Positions 25,657 to 35,038 of a DNA stretch of 64,000 nt are shown in pieces. The DNA comes from Alphaproteobacteria bacterium (lineage in GTDB: Bacteria > Pseudomonadota > Alphaproteobacteria > Rhodospirillales > Magnetovibrionaceae): assembly GCA_015231605.1 (NCBI GenBank), contig JADGBG010000001.1, positions 1 through 64,000 of the forward strand, in the 5' to 3' direction. Positions within the stretch are counted from its first letter, which is position 1; every line of letters begins with the position of its first letter. The notes beneath the pieces are model-generated. The model did no database searches and was not told where the DNA came from. It saw only the letters and a list, made by a program, of their open reading frames with translations. The position numbers were made by a program, and so were the translations under genes.

Positions 25657-27672
25657 ATGGGAAAAACCGAACACGGGAATGACGACCGCATCTGGGCGCA
25701 TGCCATCGTCGAAATGGCCCCTGACGCCATCATCGGCGTGGACGGCCGGCAGCTCATCGTTTCCGCAAATCCAGCGGCGGCGGAGATATTCGGGTACGCC
25801 CAGGGCGAGTTGGTGGGCCAGTCCGTCGACATCCTGATCCCCGACGACATCCGCGCCCAACACGCCGCCATGTTCGAGCGTTTCATGGCCAGCGACCTGC
25901 GCGTCCTTGCCGGCGGCAAGAGCATGCCGGTTCGCGCCCAACGCAAGTCCGGGGACGTGTTCCAGGCCGAAGCGACCTTGTCCAAGGTGCCGCTGCCGAA
26001 CGGCGAGACGGGCGTCACGATCATGCTGCGCGACGTGACCGAGCGGGTCCGCGCAAACGAGGCGCTGCGCCGCAGCGAGGAGCGTTTTCGCGACTTCGCC
26101 GATACCGCGTCCGACTGGCTGTGGGAAATGGATGAAAATTTAAGGTTCATCTATCTTTCCGATGGCGTGAAATTGACCGTCGGGGGAAGCGTCGCCGCGG
26201 GCGGCATCATCGGCAAAACGCGCCGGGAACTGGCGGGCGAGGACACCGATGACGAAAAATGGCGAAAACACATGGCGCTTCTCGATGAGCACAAGCCGTT
26301 TCGTGAATTCGACTATACGTACGTGACGCACACGGGCGAATCGGTTCACGTCAGCATCAGCGGAAAACCCGTGTTCGACGCCGATGGCAACTTCAAGGGC
26401 TATCGGGGCGCCGGCCGGGACGTCACCGATGTGGTGCGTTACCAGAAAAAAATCGCCGTCAGCGAGGAACGGCTGCGGATGATCCTGGAAAGCTCTCCCG
26501 TACCCCTGGTGATGTCCGGGGGCGCCGACGGGCGGGTCCTGTTCGCCAATTCCGCTTGGAGGGCCGCGATCGAAGTCGAGTCCGACGACCTGGAAGGCCT
26601 CAAGATCGGGACTCTTTTCGCCGATGCCGGCGATCAGGCCGCCCTTGACCGCATCCTGTCCGAATCTCGCCACGTGCAGGGGCATTTGGTGCGGTTTCGC
26701 CGGTTGCGTTCGGGCGATGTGTTTTTCGCGTCCCTGAACGTCACGCGCATGGATTTCAACGGCGAAGAGGTCCTGATCACCGGCATTCTCGACATCACGG
26801 AGCGGATTGTCGCCGAACAGGCGCTACGCAAAAGCGAAAGCGAGTTGCGCCGTCACCGCGACCGCCTGGAGGAATTGGTCCACGACCGCACGCTCGAGTT
26901 GGAAAACAAGAACAGCCAACTCGAAATCGCGCTGGAGAGCGAAAAGCGTTACAGCGCCCTGCAACAGGAATTCGTGTCCCTGGTCAGCCACGAATTCCGC
27001 ACGCCCTTGACCATCATCGACAGTTCCGCCCAGCGCTTGCTGCGCCAAAAGGCCGAACTGGACGCCGAGACCTTGAAAGACCGCGTCGGCAAGATCCGCT
27101 CGGCGGTCAGCCGCATGACCATCCTGATCGAAAAAACACTGTACGCATCCCGTCTCGACGCCGGGAACGTGACCATGGAACCGGAATGGTTCGACCTGAC
27201 GTCCATGGCGCGGCGGGTCGTGGATCGCCAGCAGGAGGTCTGCGAACAGCACCACATCCGGATGGCCGTCGCGCCCGGCGCCGGCGAAATTTTCGGGGAT
27301 CCGGGACTGTTGGAGCAAGTGCTGGTGAACTTGCTCTCCAATGCCGTCAAATATTCCCCACAGGCGGACCATGTCGATGTTTCTTTGGGCATATGCAGCG
27401 CGACAGACGCCTCGAATCCCTTGAAAACGGATGCGTACGTCATGCGCGTCCGCGATTTCGGGTGCGGCATACCGGATGACGAGCGGCCTCAAATGTTTCA
27501 ACGCTTTTTCCGGGCATCCACGTCCAAGGGCATCCCCGGCACGGGGATCGGATTGAATGTCGTGCGCACGCTGGTGTCGTTGCACCAGGGCGAAATCGGA
27601 TTTTCCAGCAAGCCGGAGGAAGGGACAGAGTTCGTTGTTCATATCCCACGGGATTTTTCCGTTTTCCATTGA
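25657..27672 (+). CDS. soluble triple-PAS sensor histidine kinase
   Basis: The 671-residue protein has no membrane segment. Three PAS domains are visible (about 15-131, 141-261, 271-385), the first typical (APDAIIGVDG, NPAAAEIFGY), the second with DWLWEMDENLRFIYLS, the third with FANSAWRAAIEVE. A coiled coil leads to HisKA (H445 in SHEFRTPLTIID) and HATPase (LLSNAVKYSPQ, DFGCGIPDD, GTGIGLNVV). The linker-HisKA stretch is almost the same as in the preceding kinase (SEK-SALQ-EFVSLVSHEFRTPL), indicating duplication. The ATG chosen follows AGGGGGGG; an upstream GTG overlaps the previous stop. Confidence 0.9.
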   Translation: MGKTEHGNDDRIWAHAIVEMAPDAIIGVDGRQLIVSANPAAAEIFGYAQGELVGQSVDILIPDDIRAQHAAMFERFMASDLRVLAGGKSMPVRAQRKSGDVFQAEATLSKVPLPNGETGVTIMLRDVTERVRANEALRRSEERFRDFADTASDWLWEMDENLRFIYLSDGVKLTVGGSVAAGGIIGKTRRELAGEDTDDEKWRKHMALLDEHKPFREFDYTYVTHTGESVHVSISGKPVFDADGNFKGYRGAGRDVTDVVRYQKKIAVSEERLRMILESSPVPLVMSGGADGRVLFANSAWRAAIEVESDDLEGLKIGTLFADAGDQAALDRILSESRHVQGHLVRFRRLRSGDVFFASLNVTRMDFNGEEVLITGILDITERIVAEQALRKSESELRRHRDRLEELVHDRTLELENKNSQLEIALESEKRYSALQQEFVSLVSHEFRTPLTIIDSSAQRLLRQKAELDAETLKDRVGKIRSAVSRMTILIEKTLYASRLDAGNVTMEPEWFDLTSMARRVVDRQQEVCEQHHIRMAVAPGAGEIFGDPGLLEQVLVNLLSNAVKYSPQADHVDVSLGICSATDASNPLKTDAYVMRVRDFGCGIPDDERPQMFQRFFRASTSKGIPGTGIGLNVVRTLVSLHQGEIGFSSKPEEGTEFVVHIPRDFSVFH

Positions 27673-27744
27673 ACCCGTCGTGATAGGATGATGATGGGCT
27701 CGGCGCGATTTGACTCATGACGACATGAGCGAGGAGGGGGGGAC

Positions 27745-28611
27745 GTGACCACGATCGTCTACATCGAAGATGAACATGACATCCGCGAGGACGTGACCGA
27801 CGAATTGCAGGAAGCCGGGTACCGCGTGGTCGAGGCCGCGAACGCCCAGGAGGGGCTGGCCGCGATCCGCGCCGAAAAACCGGATCTCGTGCTGTGCGAT
27901 ATCTCCATGCCCGGCATGTCGGGATTGGAACTGTTGTCGCGTCTGCGCGACAAGGAGAGCCGTTTCGACGACCTCCCGTTCATCTTTCTGTCCGCACTGG
28001 CGGACCGCAACGACATTCTCGCCGGCAAACGGCTCGGCGCCGACGACTATCTGACGAAACCCGTCGACATGGAGCTGTTGTTGGCCACGATCGAGGCCCG
28101 GCTGGGTCAGATCCGGCGTATCGAGAACAAGAAAAACCGTCAGTTCGTGAAGCTCTACACGGCACTGACCGGGCGGAAATTGCCCGTGGACGCATCAAAC
28201 ATCGCCGACTTCGTCGAAGAGGCGAAGGCGGACCGTCCGGTTTTGCAGGTTTTCATCGTCGCCGATGGAAAAATGGACCTGAGTTCCGTTCGATCCATCC
28301 TTGAAAGCGGCGGTCACGCGGTACACATCTTGAAAGGTGGACGGGATTTTATGTCTCGTTTGGATCGCGGAGCAGCGGTGGACGTGGTGCTGGTTTCCTA
28401 TTTCACCGAGGATTTCGCCGCGCCGCTGCTGTTGAAGTTGATCCAGGACACCTATCATTTGGAATGCCCGGTCATGTTGCTGTTGCCCGACGATTTGAAG
28501 AAAACGGTGCGCGAAGAACAAAAATCCTTGTTCGACGCGGTCGTCCTGATGCCGTGTTCCGCGGACGATTTCGCGGAGGCGTTGCTGCAATTGTTGCCGC
28601 AATCCGACTGA
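27745..28611 (+). CDS. response regulator with receiver plus degenerate second receiver
   Basis: The 288-residue protein has a complete N-terminal receiver (acid pair in YIEDEHD, D52 in LVLCDISMPGMSG, S83 and K105). Residues about 165-288 look like a second receiver (VLQVFIVADGKMDLSSVRSIL, VDVVLVSYFTEDF) in which the phosphoacceptor Asp is Ser and the Lys-Pro is Met-Pro, so it cannot be phosphorylated in the usual way. There is no DNA-binding or enzymatic output. GTG start after a GGAGGGGGGG ribosome site. Confidence 0.85.
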   Translation: MTTIVYIEDEHDIREDVTDELQEAGYRVVEAANAQEGLAAIRAEKPDLVLCDISMPGMSGLELLSRLRDKESRFDDLPFIFLSALADRNDILAGKRLGADDYLTKPVDMELLLATIEARLGQIRRIENKKNRQFVKLYTALTGRKLPVDASNIADFVEEAKADRPVLQVFIVADGKMDLSSVRSILESGGHAVHILKGGRDFMSRLDRGAAVDVVLVSYFTEDFAAPLLLKLIQDTYHLECPVMLLLPDDLKKTVREEQKSLFDAVVLMPCSADDFAEALLQLLPQSD

Positions 28612-28644
28612 CCGTCGGTCCGGTCCGAAGTGGGGATTTGAGGT

Positions 28645-29754
28645 TTGGTTAAGGTCCTGTGCATAGAAGATGAAGAGGCCTTGCGCCACGACATCGTCGA
28701 GGAACTCGTCGATGCCGGTTACGAGACCGCGGAGGCCCGCGATGGCGCCGAAGGGTTGCGGGCGATCCTCGCCCACAAGCCCGATCTGGTGCTGTGCGAC
28801 ATCACCATGCCGGGCATGACGGGGTTGGAGTTGCTGGAGCGGCTGCGCAACGACCATCCCGAATGCGACGCCATCCCGTTTTTGTTTCTGTCCGCCCTGG
28901 CGGGACGAAAGGACATCGTCGCCGGGCGTGAACTGGGCGCGGACGACTATCTGACCAAGCCGGTCGATTACGAAATCCTTCTCGCCACGCTGCGCTCCCG
29001 CCTTGGCCAGGTCCAACGACTGGATCGACTGCACAAGGAAGACATCGCGAAGCTGCGGGAATCCATCCTGCGCATGCTGCCCCATGAACTGCGCACGCCG
29101 CTCAACCATATTCTCGGCTATTCAGAGATGATCGACTCCGAAATGTTCGGGCCGTTGGGCCACCCGAACTACAAGGAATACGCCCATCTGATCCACGCCA
29201 GCGGCTCCCGCCTTTTGGGCATCGTCGAAGACGTGCTGACGCTGTTGGACGTTTCGACGGGCGAGCTTGTCCTTCACCCGGGCGACTGCGATTTGGCGGA
29301 CATGGTGCAGGCCTGCATCGCCGGCGTGCGCGATTTTGCCGAACAGTCGGAAACCAAACTGTACTGGAAAGCCGAAAACAACGATTGCACCCTGTATACG
29401 GACTGCGCCCTGCTGAAGCGCGCGGTGGACGTGGTGGTGCTGAACGCCGTGAAGTTTTCCGGCCCCAACGCCAAGATCGAGGTGCTCATCCGCGATCTGG
29501 ATGGGGGGGCGAAGTGGGAAATCCGCATTCGGGACAACGGCCCCGGCATTGCCGAAGACGAATTGGAGCGCGTCATGGAGCCGTTCACCCAGGGGGGCGG
29601 CAGGGACGACAGGATGACCCGGACGCACGAGGGGACGGGGCTCGGCCTGCCGTTGTCCAAGGCCTTGACGGAAACCTTGCGGGGCGACTTCCAATTGATC
29701 AGCGCCAAGGGCAAGGGAACGACCGTGATCATGACCATGCCACATTTGAAATGA
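28645..29754 (+). CDS. receiver-histidine kinase fusion (REC-HisKA-HATPase)
   Basis: The 369-residue soluble protein starts with a complete receiver (D52 in LVLCDITMPGMTG, K105 in DDYLTKPVD) followed directly by HisKA (H147 in LPHELRTPLNHILGYSE) and HATPase (LNAVKFSG, DNGPGIAED, GTGLGLPLSK). Such proteins take phosphate at the receiver to control their own kinase. The receiver is close to those of the genes on either side. No ATG exists at the required position; TTG (VKVLCIEDE) is the only sensible start, which suggests low expression. Confidence 0.85.
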   Translation: MVKVLCIEDEEALRHDIVEELVDAGYETAEARDGAEGLRAILAHKPDLVLCDITMPGMTGLELLERLRNDHPECDAIPFLFLSALAGRKDIVAGRELGADDYLTKPVDYEILLATLRSRLGQVQRLDRLHKEDIAKLRESILRMLPHELRTPLNHILGYSEMIDSEMFGPLGHPNYKEYAHLIHASGSRLLGIVEDVLTLLDVSTGELVLHPGDCDLADMVQACIAGVRDFAEQSETKLYWKAENNDCTLYTDCALLKRAVDVVVLNAVKFSGPNAKIEVLIRDLDGGAKWEIRIRDNGPGIAEDELERVMEPFTQGGGRDDRMTRTHEGTGLGLPLSKALTETLRGDFQLISAKGKGTTVIMTMPHLK

Positions 29755-29764
29755 GTGATCTTAA

Positions 29765-31441
29765 ATGTCCCGGGTACTTTGCATCGACGACGAAGATCTG
29801 ATTCGAGAAGACCTCATCGAAGAGCTGACGGACGCCGGCCACGAAGTGCGCGGCGCGCGCGACGGCGTGGAAGGTCTTGAAGCCATCTACCAATTCAACC
29901 CGGACGTGGTTCTGTGCGACGTCAACATGCCGAACATGAACGGCCATGAACTGTTGCGCGAACTGCGCGCCAACCATCCGGAAAAATCCAACGTCCCGTT
30001 CATCTTTCTGACGGCCTTCGGAGGCAGCGGCAATGTCGTCGACGGCTTGCAGATGGGGGCGGACGACTATTTGACCAAGCCGGTCGAATACGACTTGCTG
30101 CTGGCCAAGATTGAATCCGCCCAGCGCGTGCGCGACTCCTATGAAACGAAAATCGCCTATGCCTCCCACTTCGACAGCGTGACGGGACTGCCCAACAGGG
30201 TGCTGGCGTTGGACCGCTTGTTGCAGCAGTTGGCGCACGGTTATGAACGCCAAGACCGTATCGCCGCGCTGACGGTGGGCGTCATCGATTTCAAGAAGAT
30301 CACGGACGCCATGGGGCGTGCGGCGGGCGACATGGTCCTGCGCGAGGCCGCCCAACGGATTTCCGCTTGTGTCGGCGATGAGGAAACCGTCGCCTTTCTC
30401 GGCGGTTCCGAGTTTCTCGTGATCGCGTCCGACCGGAACTATAACGCCGAAACGATCGTGCGCCGCGTCATCGACGCCTTCGATACGCCGGTTTTCGCGG
30501 AATCCCAGGAAATCAAGGTCGGCGTGTCGGTCGGCGCCGCCATCTTCCCCGACGACGCCCAGGATCCGTTCACCATGTTGCGCAACGCGGATGCCGCCAT
30601 GTCCTTGGCCGCGCAGGAAGGCGGGGGGAGTTACCGGTTTTTCCGCAGAGAGCTCAGCGATCAGGTCGAACAGCGCATGCTGCTGGAAGCCCTCCTCAAC
30701 AGCGCCCTGGAACGCGATGAATTCGCGCTCCTCTACCAGCCCATCATCGACGGGGCGTCGGGCCGGATCGTTGCCGCCGAGGCCTTGTTGCGCTGGAACA
30801 ATCCCGAGGTGGACAGGGCCGGACCCGACGTTTTCATCCCCATCGTCGAACGGAACGGCCAGATCCTGCCCATCGGCGAATGGGCGTTGCGGACCGCGTG
30901 CCGGCAGGCGAAGACCTGGAACGATGTTCATGGATTTCCCGTCAAGATGGCGGTGAACCTGTCCGCCCGTCAGTTCACTTCCGGTGATCTGGTCGGCGTC
31001 GTCCGCAAGATTCTGGAGGAAACGGGCTTGTCTCCGAGACTTTTGGAGTTGGAGGTCACGGAGCGCTTGCTGATGGACGACAGCCACGACCTCATGTCCA
31101 CCATGACCGCCTTGCGCGACATCGGCGTCTCGTTGTCCATCGATGACTTTGGGACCGGGTATTCGGCTCTGAGTTATCTGAAGAAATACCCGTTCGACAC
31201 TCTGAAGGTCGACCGCGCCTTCGTGTCCGGCGTCGAGGACGATGAGTCCGACGCCACGTTGGTGCGGGCGATCGTCGCCATGGCCCATGGTCTGCGCCTG
31301 GAAGTGGTGGCGGAAGGTATCGAAAGCGCGGGACAGCAGACGTTCTTGAAAACGTTGAACGTCGAGTATCTCCAAGGCTATCATTTCGCCAGACCCCTCT
31401 CGGCCGAGGATTTCACGGCCCTGCTGAGAGACGAACAGTGA
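29765..31441 (+). CDS. receiver-GGDEF(degenerate)-EAL cyclic-di-GMP phosphodiesterase
   Basis: The 558-residue protein has a receiver (D52 in VVLCDVNMPNMNG, K105), a GGDEF domain (about 130-295) whose active-site loop reads GGSEF (213-217) and whose metal and base-binding residues are also altered (VIDFKKITDAMGRAAGD), and an EAL domain (about 305-555). The EAL catalytic set is intact: E339 in EALLRW, N398 in AVNLSARQ, the acidic pair in SIDDFGTGYS, K481 in LKVDRAF, and E517 in VVAEGIE. It should therefore degrade cyclic-di-GMP under phosphorylation control and lack cyclase activity. Confidence 0.9.
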   Translation: MSRVLCIDDEDLIREDLIEELTDAGHEVRGARDGVEGLEAIYQFNPDVVLCDVNMPNMNGHELLRELRANHPEKSNVPFIFLTAFGGSGNVVDGLQMGADDYLTKPVEYDLLLAKIESAQRVRDSYETKIAYASHFDSVTGLPNRVLALDRLLQQLAHGYERQDRIAALTVGVIDFKKITDAMGRAAGDMVLREAAQRISACVGDEETVAFLGGSEFLVIASDRNYNAETIVRRVIDAFDTPVFAESQEIKVGVSVGAAIFPDDAQDPFTMLRNADAAMSLAAQEGGGSYRFFRRELSDQVEQRMLLEALLNSALERDEFALLYQPIIDGASGRIVAAEALLRWNNPEVDRAGPDVFIPIVERNGQILPIGEWALRTACRQAKTWNDVHGFPVKMAVNLSARQFTSGDLVGVVRKILEETGLSPRLLELEVTERLLMDDSHDLMSTMTALRDIGVSLSIDDFGTGYSALSYLKKYPFDTLKVDRAFVSGVEDDESDATLVRAIVAMAHGLRLEVVAEGIESAGQQTFLKTLNVEYLQGYHFARPLSAEDFTALLRDEQ

Positions 31442-31465
31442 CCGTGAAGCAGGGGAGGTAGTCTC

Positions 31466-31837
31466 ATGAACAGTACGCGCAGGCAGTTTTTGATGGGCTT
31501 CGTCGGGTCCATGGCGGTGGCGGGGGCCGCTTACGGCGACGACGACCGGATGAAGGCGCTCAAGGACGATCAGGAAAAGCGCAAGGCCGAACATGACAAG
31601 CGCAAAGAGGAAATGAAGGCCGATCACGACAAGCGCAAGGACGAAATGAAGTCCGAAATGGAAAAGCGCAAGGCCGAGCATGACGCCGAACGCGAGGCCC
31701 AGAAGAAGCGCATCGAAGCCGAACGGGAATCCCACATGAAAGAGGTCGAGGCCCGCAAGGCGCAAATGAAAGCCGATCACGAAGCCCGCAAAAAGGACAT
31801 GGAAGACCGTTGGAAAGGCGGCAAGAAGGACAAATAA
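31466..31837 (+). CDS. exported hendecad-repeat coiled-coil protein
   Basis: The 123-residue precursor has an N-terminal export signal with an RRQF twin-arginine-like motif (TRRQFLMGFVGSMAVAGAAYG). The mature part is almost entirely Lys/Glu/Asp/Arg/Met/His and divides exactly into eight 11-residue units (residues 31-118), each ending in Ala, Ser or Gly, for example EHDKRKEEMKA and DHDKRKDEMKS. This predicts a long straight helix or hendecad coiled coil. I recognise no family. It is the last gene of the signalling block, 24 nt after the EAL gene, and is followed by a hairpin. Confidence 0.8.
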   Translation: MNSTRRQFLMGFVGSMAVAGAAYGDDDRMKALKDDQEKRKAEHDKRKEEMKADHDKRKDEMKSEMEKRKAEHDAEREAQKKRIEAERESHMKEVEARKAQMKADHEARKKDMEDRWKGGKKDK

Positions 31838-31860
31838 TTCCGCTTTCGCCGCACACCAAA

Positions 31861-31882
31861 GGCCCGCGCCCCGGCGCGGGCC
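31861..31882 (+). terminator. strong GC hairpin ending the signalling block
   Basis: The perfect arms GGCCCGCGCC and GGCGCGGGCC flank a two-base loop, 23 nt after the hendecad-protein stop. A short TTTT follows only seven bases later, so termination strength is uncertain. It separates the accessory block from recO. Confidence 0.55.
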
Positions 31883-31993
31883 GATGCGTTTTGCGTGAGC
31901 GTGGTGGGGCATCCGTGTCCGCGCCGTCGACCCGCAAACGCACATTCGGAATTTCGCCTTTGCCCCATAAGCCGCGCGGGGCACAATGCGGCC

Positions 31994-32752
31994 ATGGAAT
32001 GGCGCGACGAGGGCATTGTTTTATCGGCGAGACGGCATGGCGAGACCTCGGCCATCGTCACGCTGCTCACGCGTGAACATGGCTGCCACGCGGGGCTGGT
32101 CAAGGGTGGATTTTCCAAGCGATCGCGCGCCGTCATCGAACCCGGCAACCGGGCGCACGCCGTGTGGCGGGGACGGCTGGCGGAACATTTGGGGCTCTAC
32201 GCTCTGGAAACCGTACACTGCCACGGCGCGATCCTGCTGGACGACGGCGACCGCCTGTCGGCCATGGCCGCCGCACTGGCGGTGGCCGAAGGGGCGTTGC
32301 CGGAACGCGAGCCGCACGGTGCGGTCTTCGCCGCGCTGGAAGCCTTTCTCGACGCCCTGGAGCACGAGGACTTGGCCCCGGAGCCCGCGGCGTGGGGCGG
32401 GCTCTACGTGAAGTGGGAGTTGGGGCTGCTTCGCCAGTTGGGGTTCGGCCTGCAATTGAACCATTGTGCCGCCACCGGCGTTGCCGGGGATCTGGTCTGG
32501 GTGTCGCCCAAATCCGCCAGTGCCGTGTGCCGCGAGGCGGGCGAGCCGTACCGTGACCGGTTGCTGCCGTTGCCGGGGTTCCTGTTGGCGCGGGGCGGCG
32601 GCGCCGGGACGGTGGGCGAGGTGATGAAGGGCTTGCGGTTGACGGGGTATTTTCTCGACCGCCACCTGTTCAGTCCGCATGGACGCGCCATGCCTCAGGC
32701 CCGCGCGCGGCTGGTCGAGCGTATGGCGCGCCTGGCGAACGAACCGGTATAA
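31994..32752 (+). CDS. recO: DNA repair protein RecO
   Basis: Recombination mediator that loads RecA with RecR and anneals strands. The 252-residue protein has the N-terminal OB fold beginning MEWRDEGIVLSARRHGETSAI and the helical domain (WGGLYVKWELGLLRQLGFG, GFLLARGGGA). The classical zinc cysteines are incomplete: one Cys remains in NHCAATG and another in SAVCREAGEPY. The frame is open 33 codons upstream, but the chosen ATG is the family start. It is separated from its usual neighbour era by the signalling block and followed by parC. Confidence 0.93.
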   Translation: MEWRDEGIVLSARRHGETSAIVTLLTREHGCHAGLVKGGFSKRSRAVIEPGNRAHAVWRGRLAEHLGLYALETVHCHGAILLDDGDRLSAMAAALAVAEGALPEREPHGAVFAALEAFLDALEHEDLAPEPAAWGGLYVKWELGLLRQLGFGLQLNHCAATGVAGDLVWVSPKSASAVCREAGEPYRDRLLPLPGFLLARGGGAGTVGEVMKGLRLTGYFLDRHLFSPHGRAMPQARARLVERMARLANEPV

Positions 32753-32794
32753 TCGCCCAAACGGATCGATTCTCTGGGGATACCGAAAACACTC

Positions 32795-35038
32795 ATGGCC
32801 GAACCTGCCCACAGCGGTGAAATCCGCGACACCCGCCTGGCGGACGCGTTGAGCGAACGCTACCTGTCCTATGCCTTGTCGACCATCATGTCGCGTTCGC
32901 TTCCGGACGTGCGCGACGGGCTGAAGCCGGTGCACCGGCGCTTGCTGCATGCCATGCGCCAGCTCAAGCTGGACCCCAAATCCGGCTACAAGAAATGCGC
33001 CCGCGTGGTCGGCGACGTCATGGGTAAATACCACCCGCACGGCGACATGGCGATCTATGACGCGATGGTTCGTCTGTCCCAGGATTTCGCCGTTCGCTAT
33101 CCACTTGTAGACGGCCAGGGGAACTTCGGAAACATCGACGGCGACAACGCCGCCGCCATGCGCTACACCGAGGCCCGCCTGACCCCGGTCGCCATGGCGC
33201 TGTTGGAAGCCATCGATCAGGACACCGTGGACTTCCGCCCGACCTACGACGGCGAGGAAGAAGAGCCGACGGTCCTGCCCGCCAACTTTCCCAACCTTCT
33301 GGCCAACGGCGCGGCCGGCATCGCGGTCGGCATGGCGACGTCGATCCCGCCGCATAACGTGGGCGAGCTGTGCGATGCGCTCAAGCATCTGATCAAGTTT
33401 CCTAGCGCAAGCATTGAAAAACTTGCTGAATTCGTTCCCGGGCCTGACTTTCCGACGGGCGGCGTCCTGGTGGAAGCCCGCGACGCCATCATCGAAGCGT
33501 ACCGCACCGGACGCGGCGGGTTTCGCGTGCGCGCCAAGTGGGAGGTGGAGAACCTCGGGCGCGGCACCTACCAGATCGTGGTCACGGAAATCCCGTACCA
33601 GGTGCAAAAATCCAAGCTCATCGAAAAGATCGCGGAACTCATCAACAACAAGAAACTGCCGATCCTCGAGGACGTGCGCGATGAAAGCGCCGAGGACATC
33701 CGCATCGTGCTGGAGCCGCGCACCGGCAAGGTCGAGCCCGAGATGCTGATGGAGCAGCTGTTCCGTCTCACCGACCTGGAAAACCGGTTTCCGCTCAACA
33801 TGAACGTGCTGAACGCGGACAACACCCCGGGCGTTCTGAACTTGCGCGAGGTGCTGCGAGCCTATCTCGACCACCGCATGGTGGTTCTGGAACGCAAGTC
33901 CCGGTTCCGTTTGGAGCAGATCGAACGCCGCCTCGAAGTCCTGGGCGGCATGCTGATCGCGTACCTCAATCTGGACGAGGTGATCCGCATCATCCGCGAG
34001 GAGGACCACCCCAAACAGGTGATGATGGAGACCTTCAAACTCACCGACGTGCAGGCCGAAGCCATCCTCAACATGCGTCTGCGCCAGCTGCGCAGGCTGG
34101 AGGAGATGGAAATCCGCACCGAAAACGACGCGCTGGAGGCCGAGAAGGCGCAGCTGAACGCGCTTTTGGGCGACGAGGCGCTGCGCTGGCAATCCATCAC
34201 CGACGAAATCAACGCCATCAAGGAGAATTTCGGCCCCAAAACCGAGCTGGGGCGGCGGCGCACGGAAATCGGCGACGCGCCGGTGGCCGTGGTGGTGCCG
34301 CTGGAAGCCCTGATCGAACGCGAACCCATCACCGTGGTGTGTTCGGACATGGGGTGGGTGCGCGCCATCAAGGGGCACATGGACGCGGCGCAGATCGAGG
34401 CGCTGAAGTTCAAGGAAGGCGACAAGGGCCGCTTCGCCATACCCGCGCAGACCACCGACAAGCTGTTGGTGTTCGCCACCAACGGCCGGTTCTATACGCT
34501 GGGCTGCGACAAGCTGCCGGGCGGGCGGGGCAACGGCGAGCCGCTGCGCCTGATGGTCGATCTGCCCAACGACGCCGACATCGTCGATATGTTCGTGCAC
34601 GAGGCCGGCCGCAGGCTGGTGGTCGCGGCGGACAGCGGCCACGGCTTCATCGTGCCCGAGGACGACGTGTTGGCCCAAACCAAGAACGGCAAGCAGGTGC
34701 TGAACGTGTCCGGGGACGTCGAGGCCACGGTCTGCGTGCCGGTGCCGGACGGCGCGGACAGCGTGGCGGTGATCGGCACCAATCGCAAGATCCTGGTGTT
34801 CTCCATGGAGGAAATGCCCGAACTGGGCCGGGGCAAGGGCGTGATCCTGCAACGCTACAAAAAGGGCGGCGGCGCGGTTCTGCGCGACGTCAAGGCGTTC
34901 AAGCTGGACGAGGGTCTAAGTTACCCCTTCGGCAGCGGTTGGCGCACGGAAACGGACCTGTTGCGCTGGCAGGGCAAGCGTGCCGGGTCGGGAGCCCTGG
35001 CCCCGCGCGGGTTCCCGATTTCCAACCGTTTTCGCTGA
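32795..35038 (+). CDS. parC: DNA topoisomerase IV subunit A
   Basis: Decatenates chromosomes with ParE. The 747-residue protein has the N-terminal [23 protein letters not shown] motif, the catalytic tyrosine in [12 protein letters not shown], and a C-terminal beta-pinwheel with shortened blades ([33 protein letters not shown]). The quinolone-contact loop reads [12 protein letters not shown], so the serine that is position 80 in E. coli ParC is methionine. The GyrA-box of gyrase is absent, supporting ParC over GyrA. Confidence 0.95.
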   Translation: MAEPAHSGEIRDTRLADALSERYLSYALSTIMSRSLPDVRDGLKPVHRRLLHAMRQLKLDPKSGYKKCARVVGDVMGKYHPHGDMAIYDAMVRLSQDFAVRYPLVDGQGNFGNIDGDNAAAMRYTEARLTPVAMALLEAIDQDTVDFRPTYDGEEEEPTVLPANFPNLLANGAAGIAVGMATSIPPHNVGELCDALKHLIKFPSASIEKLAEFVPGPDFPTGGVLVEARDAIIEAYRTGRGGFRVRAKWEVENLGRGTYQIVVTEIPYQVQKSKLIEKIAELINNKKLPILEDVRDESAEDIRIVLEPRTGKVEPEMLMEQLFRLTDLENRFPLNMNVLNADNTPGVLNLREVLRAYLDHRMVVLERKSRFRLEQIERRLEVLGGMLIAYLNLDEVIRIIREEDHPKQVMMETFKLTDVQAEAILNMRLRQLRRLEEMEIRTENDALEAEKAQLNALLGDEALRWQSITDEINAIKENFGPKTELGRRRTEIGDAPVAVVVPLEALIEREPITVVCSDMGWVRAIKGHMDAAQIEALKFKEGDKGRFAIPAQTTDKLLVFATNGRFYTLGCDKLPGGRGNGEPLRLMVDLPNDADIVDMFVHEAGRRLVVAADSGHGFIVPEDDVLAQTKNGKQVLNVSGDVEATVCVPVPDGADSVAVIGTNRKILVFSMEEMPELGRGKGVILQRYKKGGGAVLRDVKAFKLDEGLSYPFGSGWRTETDLLRWQGKRAGSGALAPRGFPISNRFR

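Noticed and set aside
23187-31837. Genomic island with integrase or tRNA attachment site
   Set aside because: No integrase, transposase, tRNA or flanking direct repeats were seen at either end, and base composition looks similar to the surroundings. The block is described only as an inserted operon.
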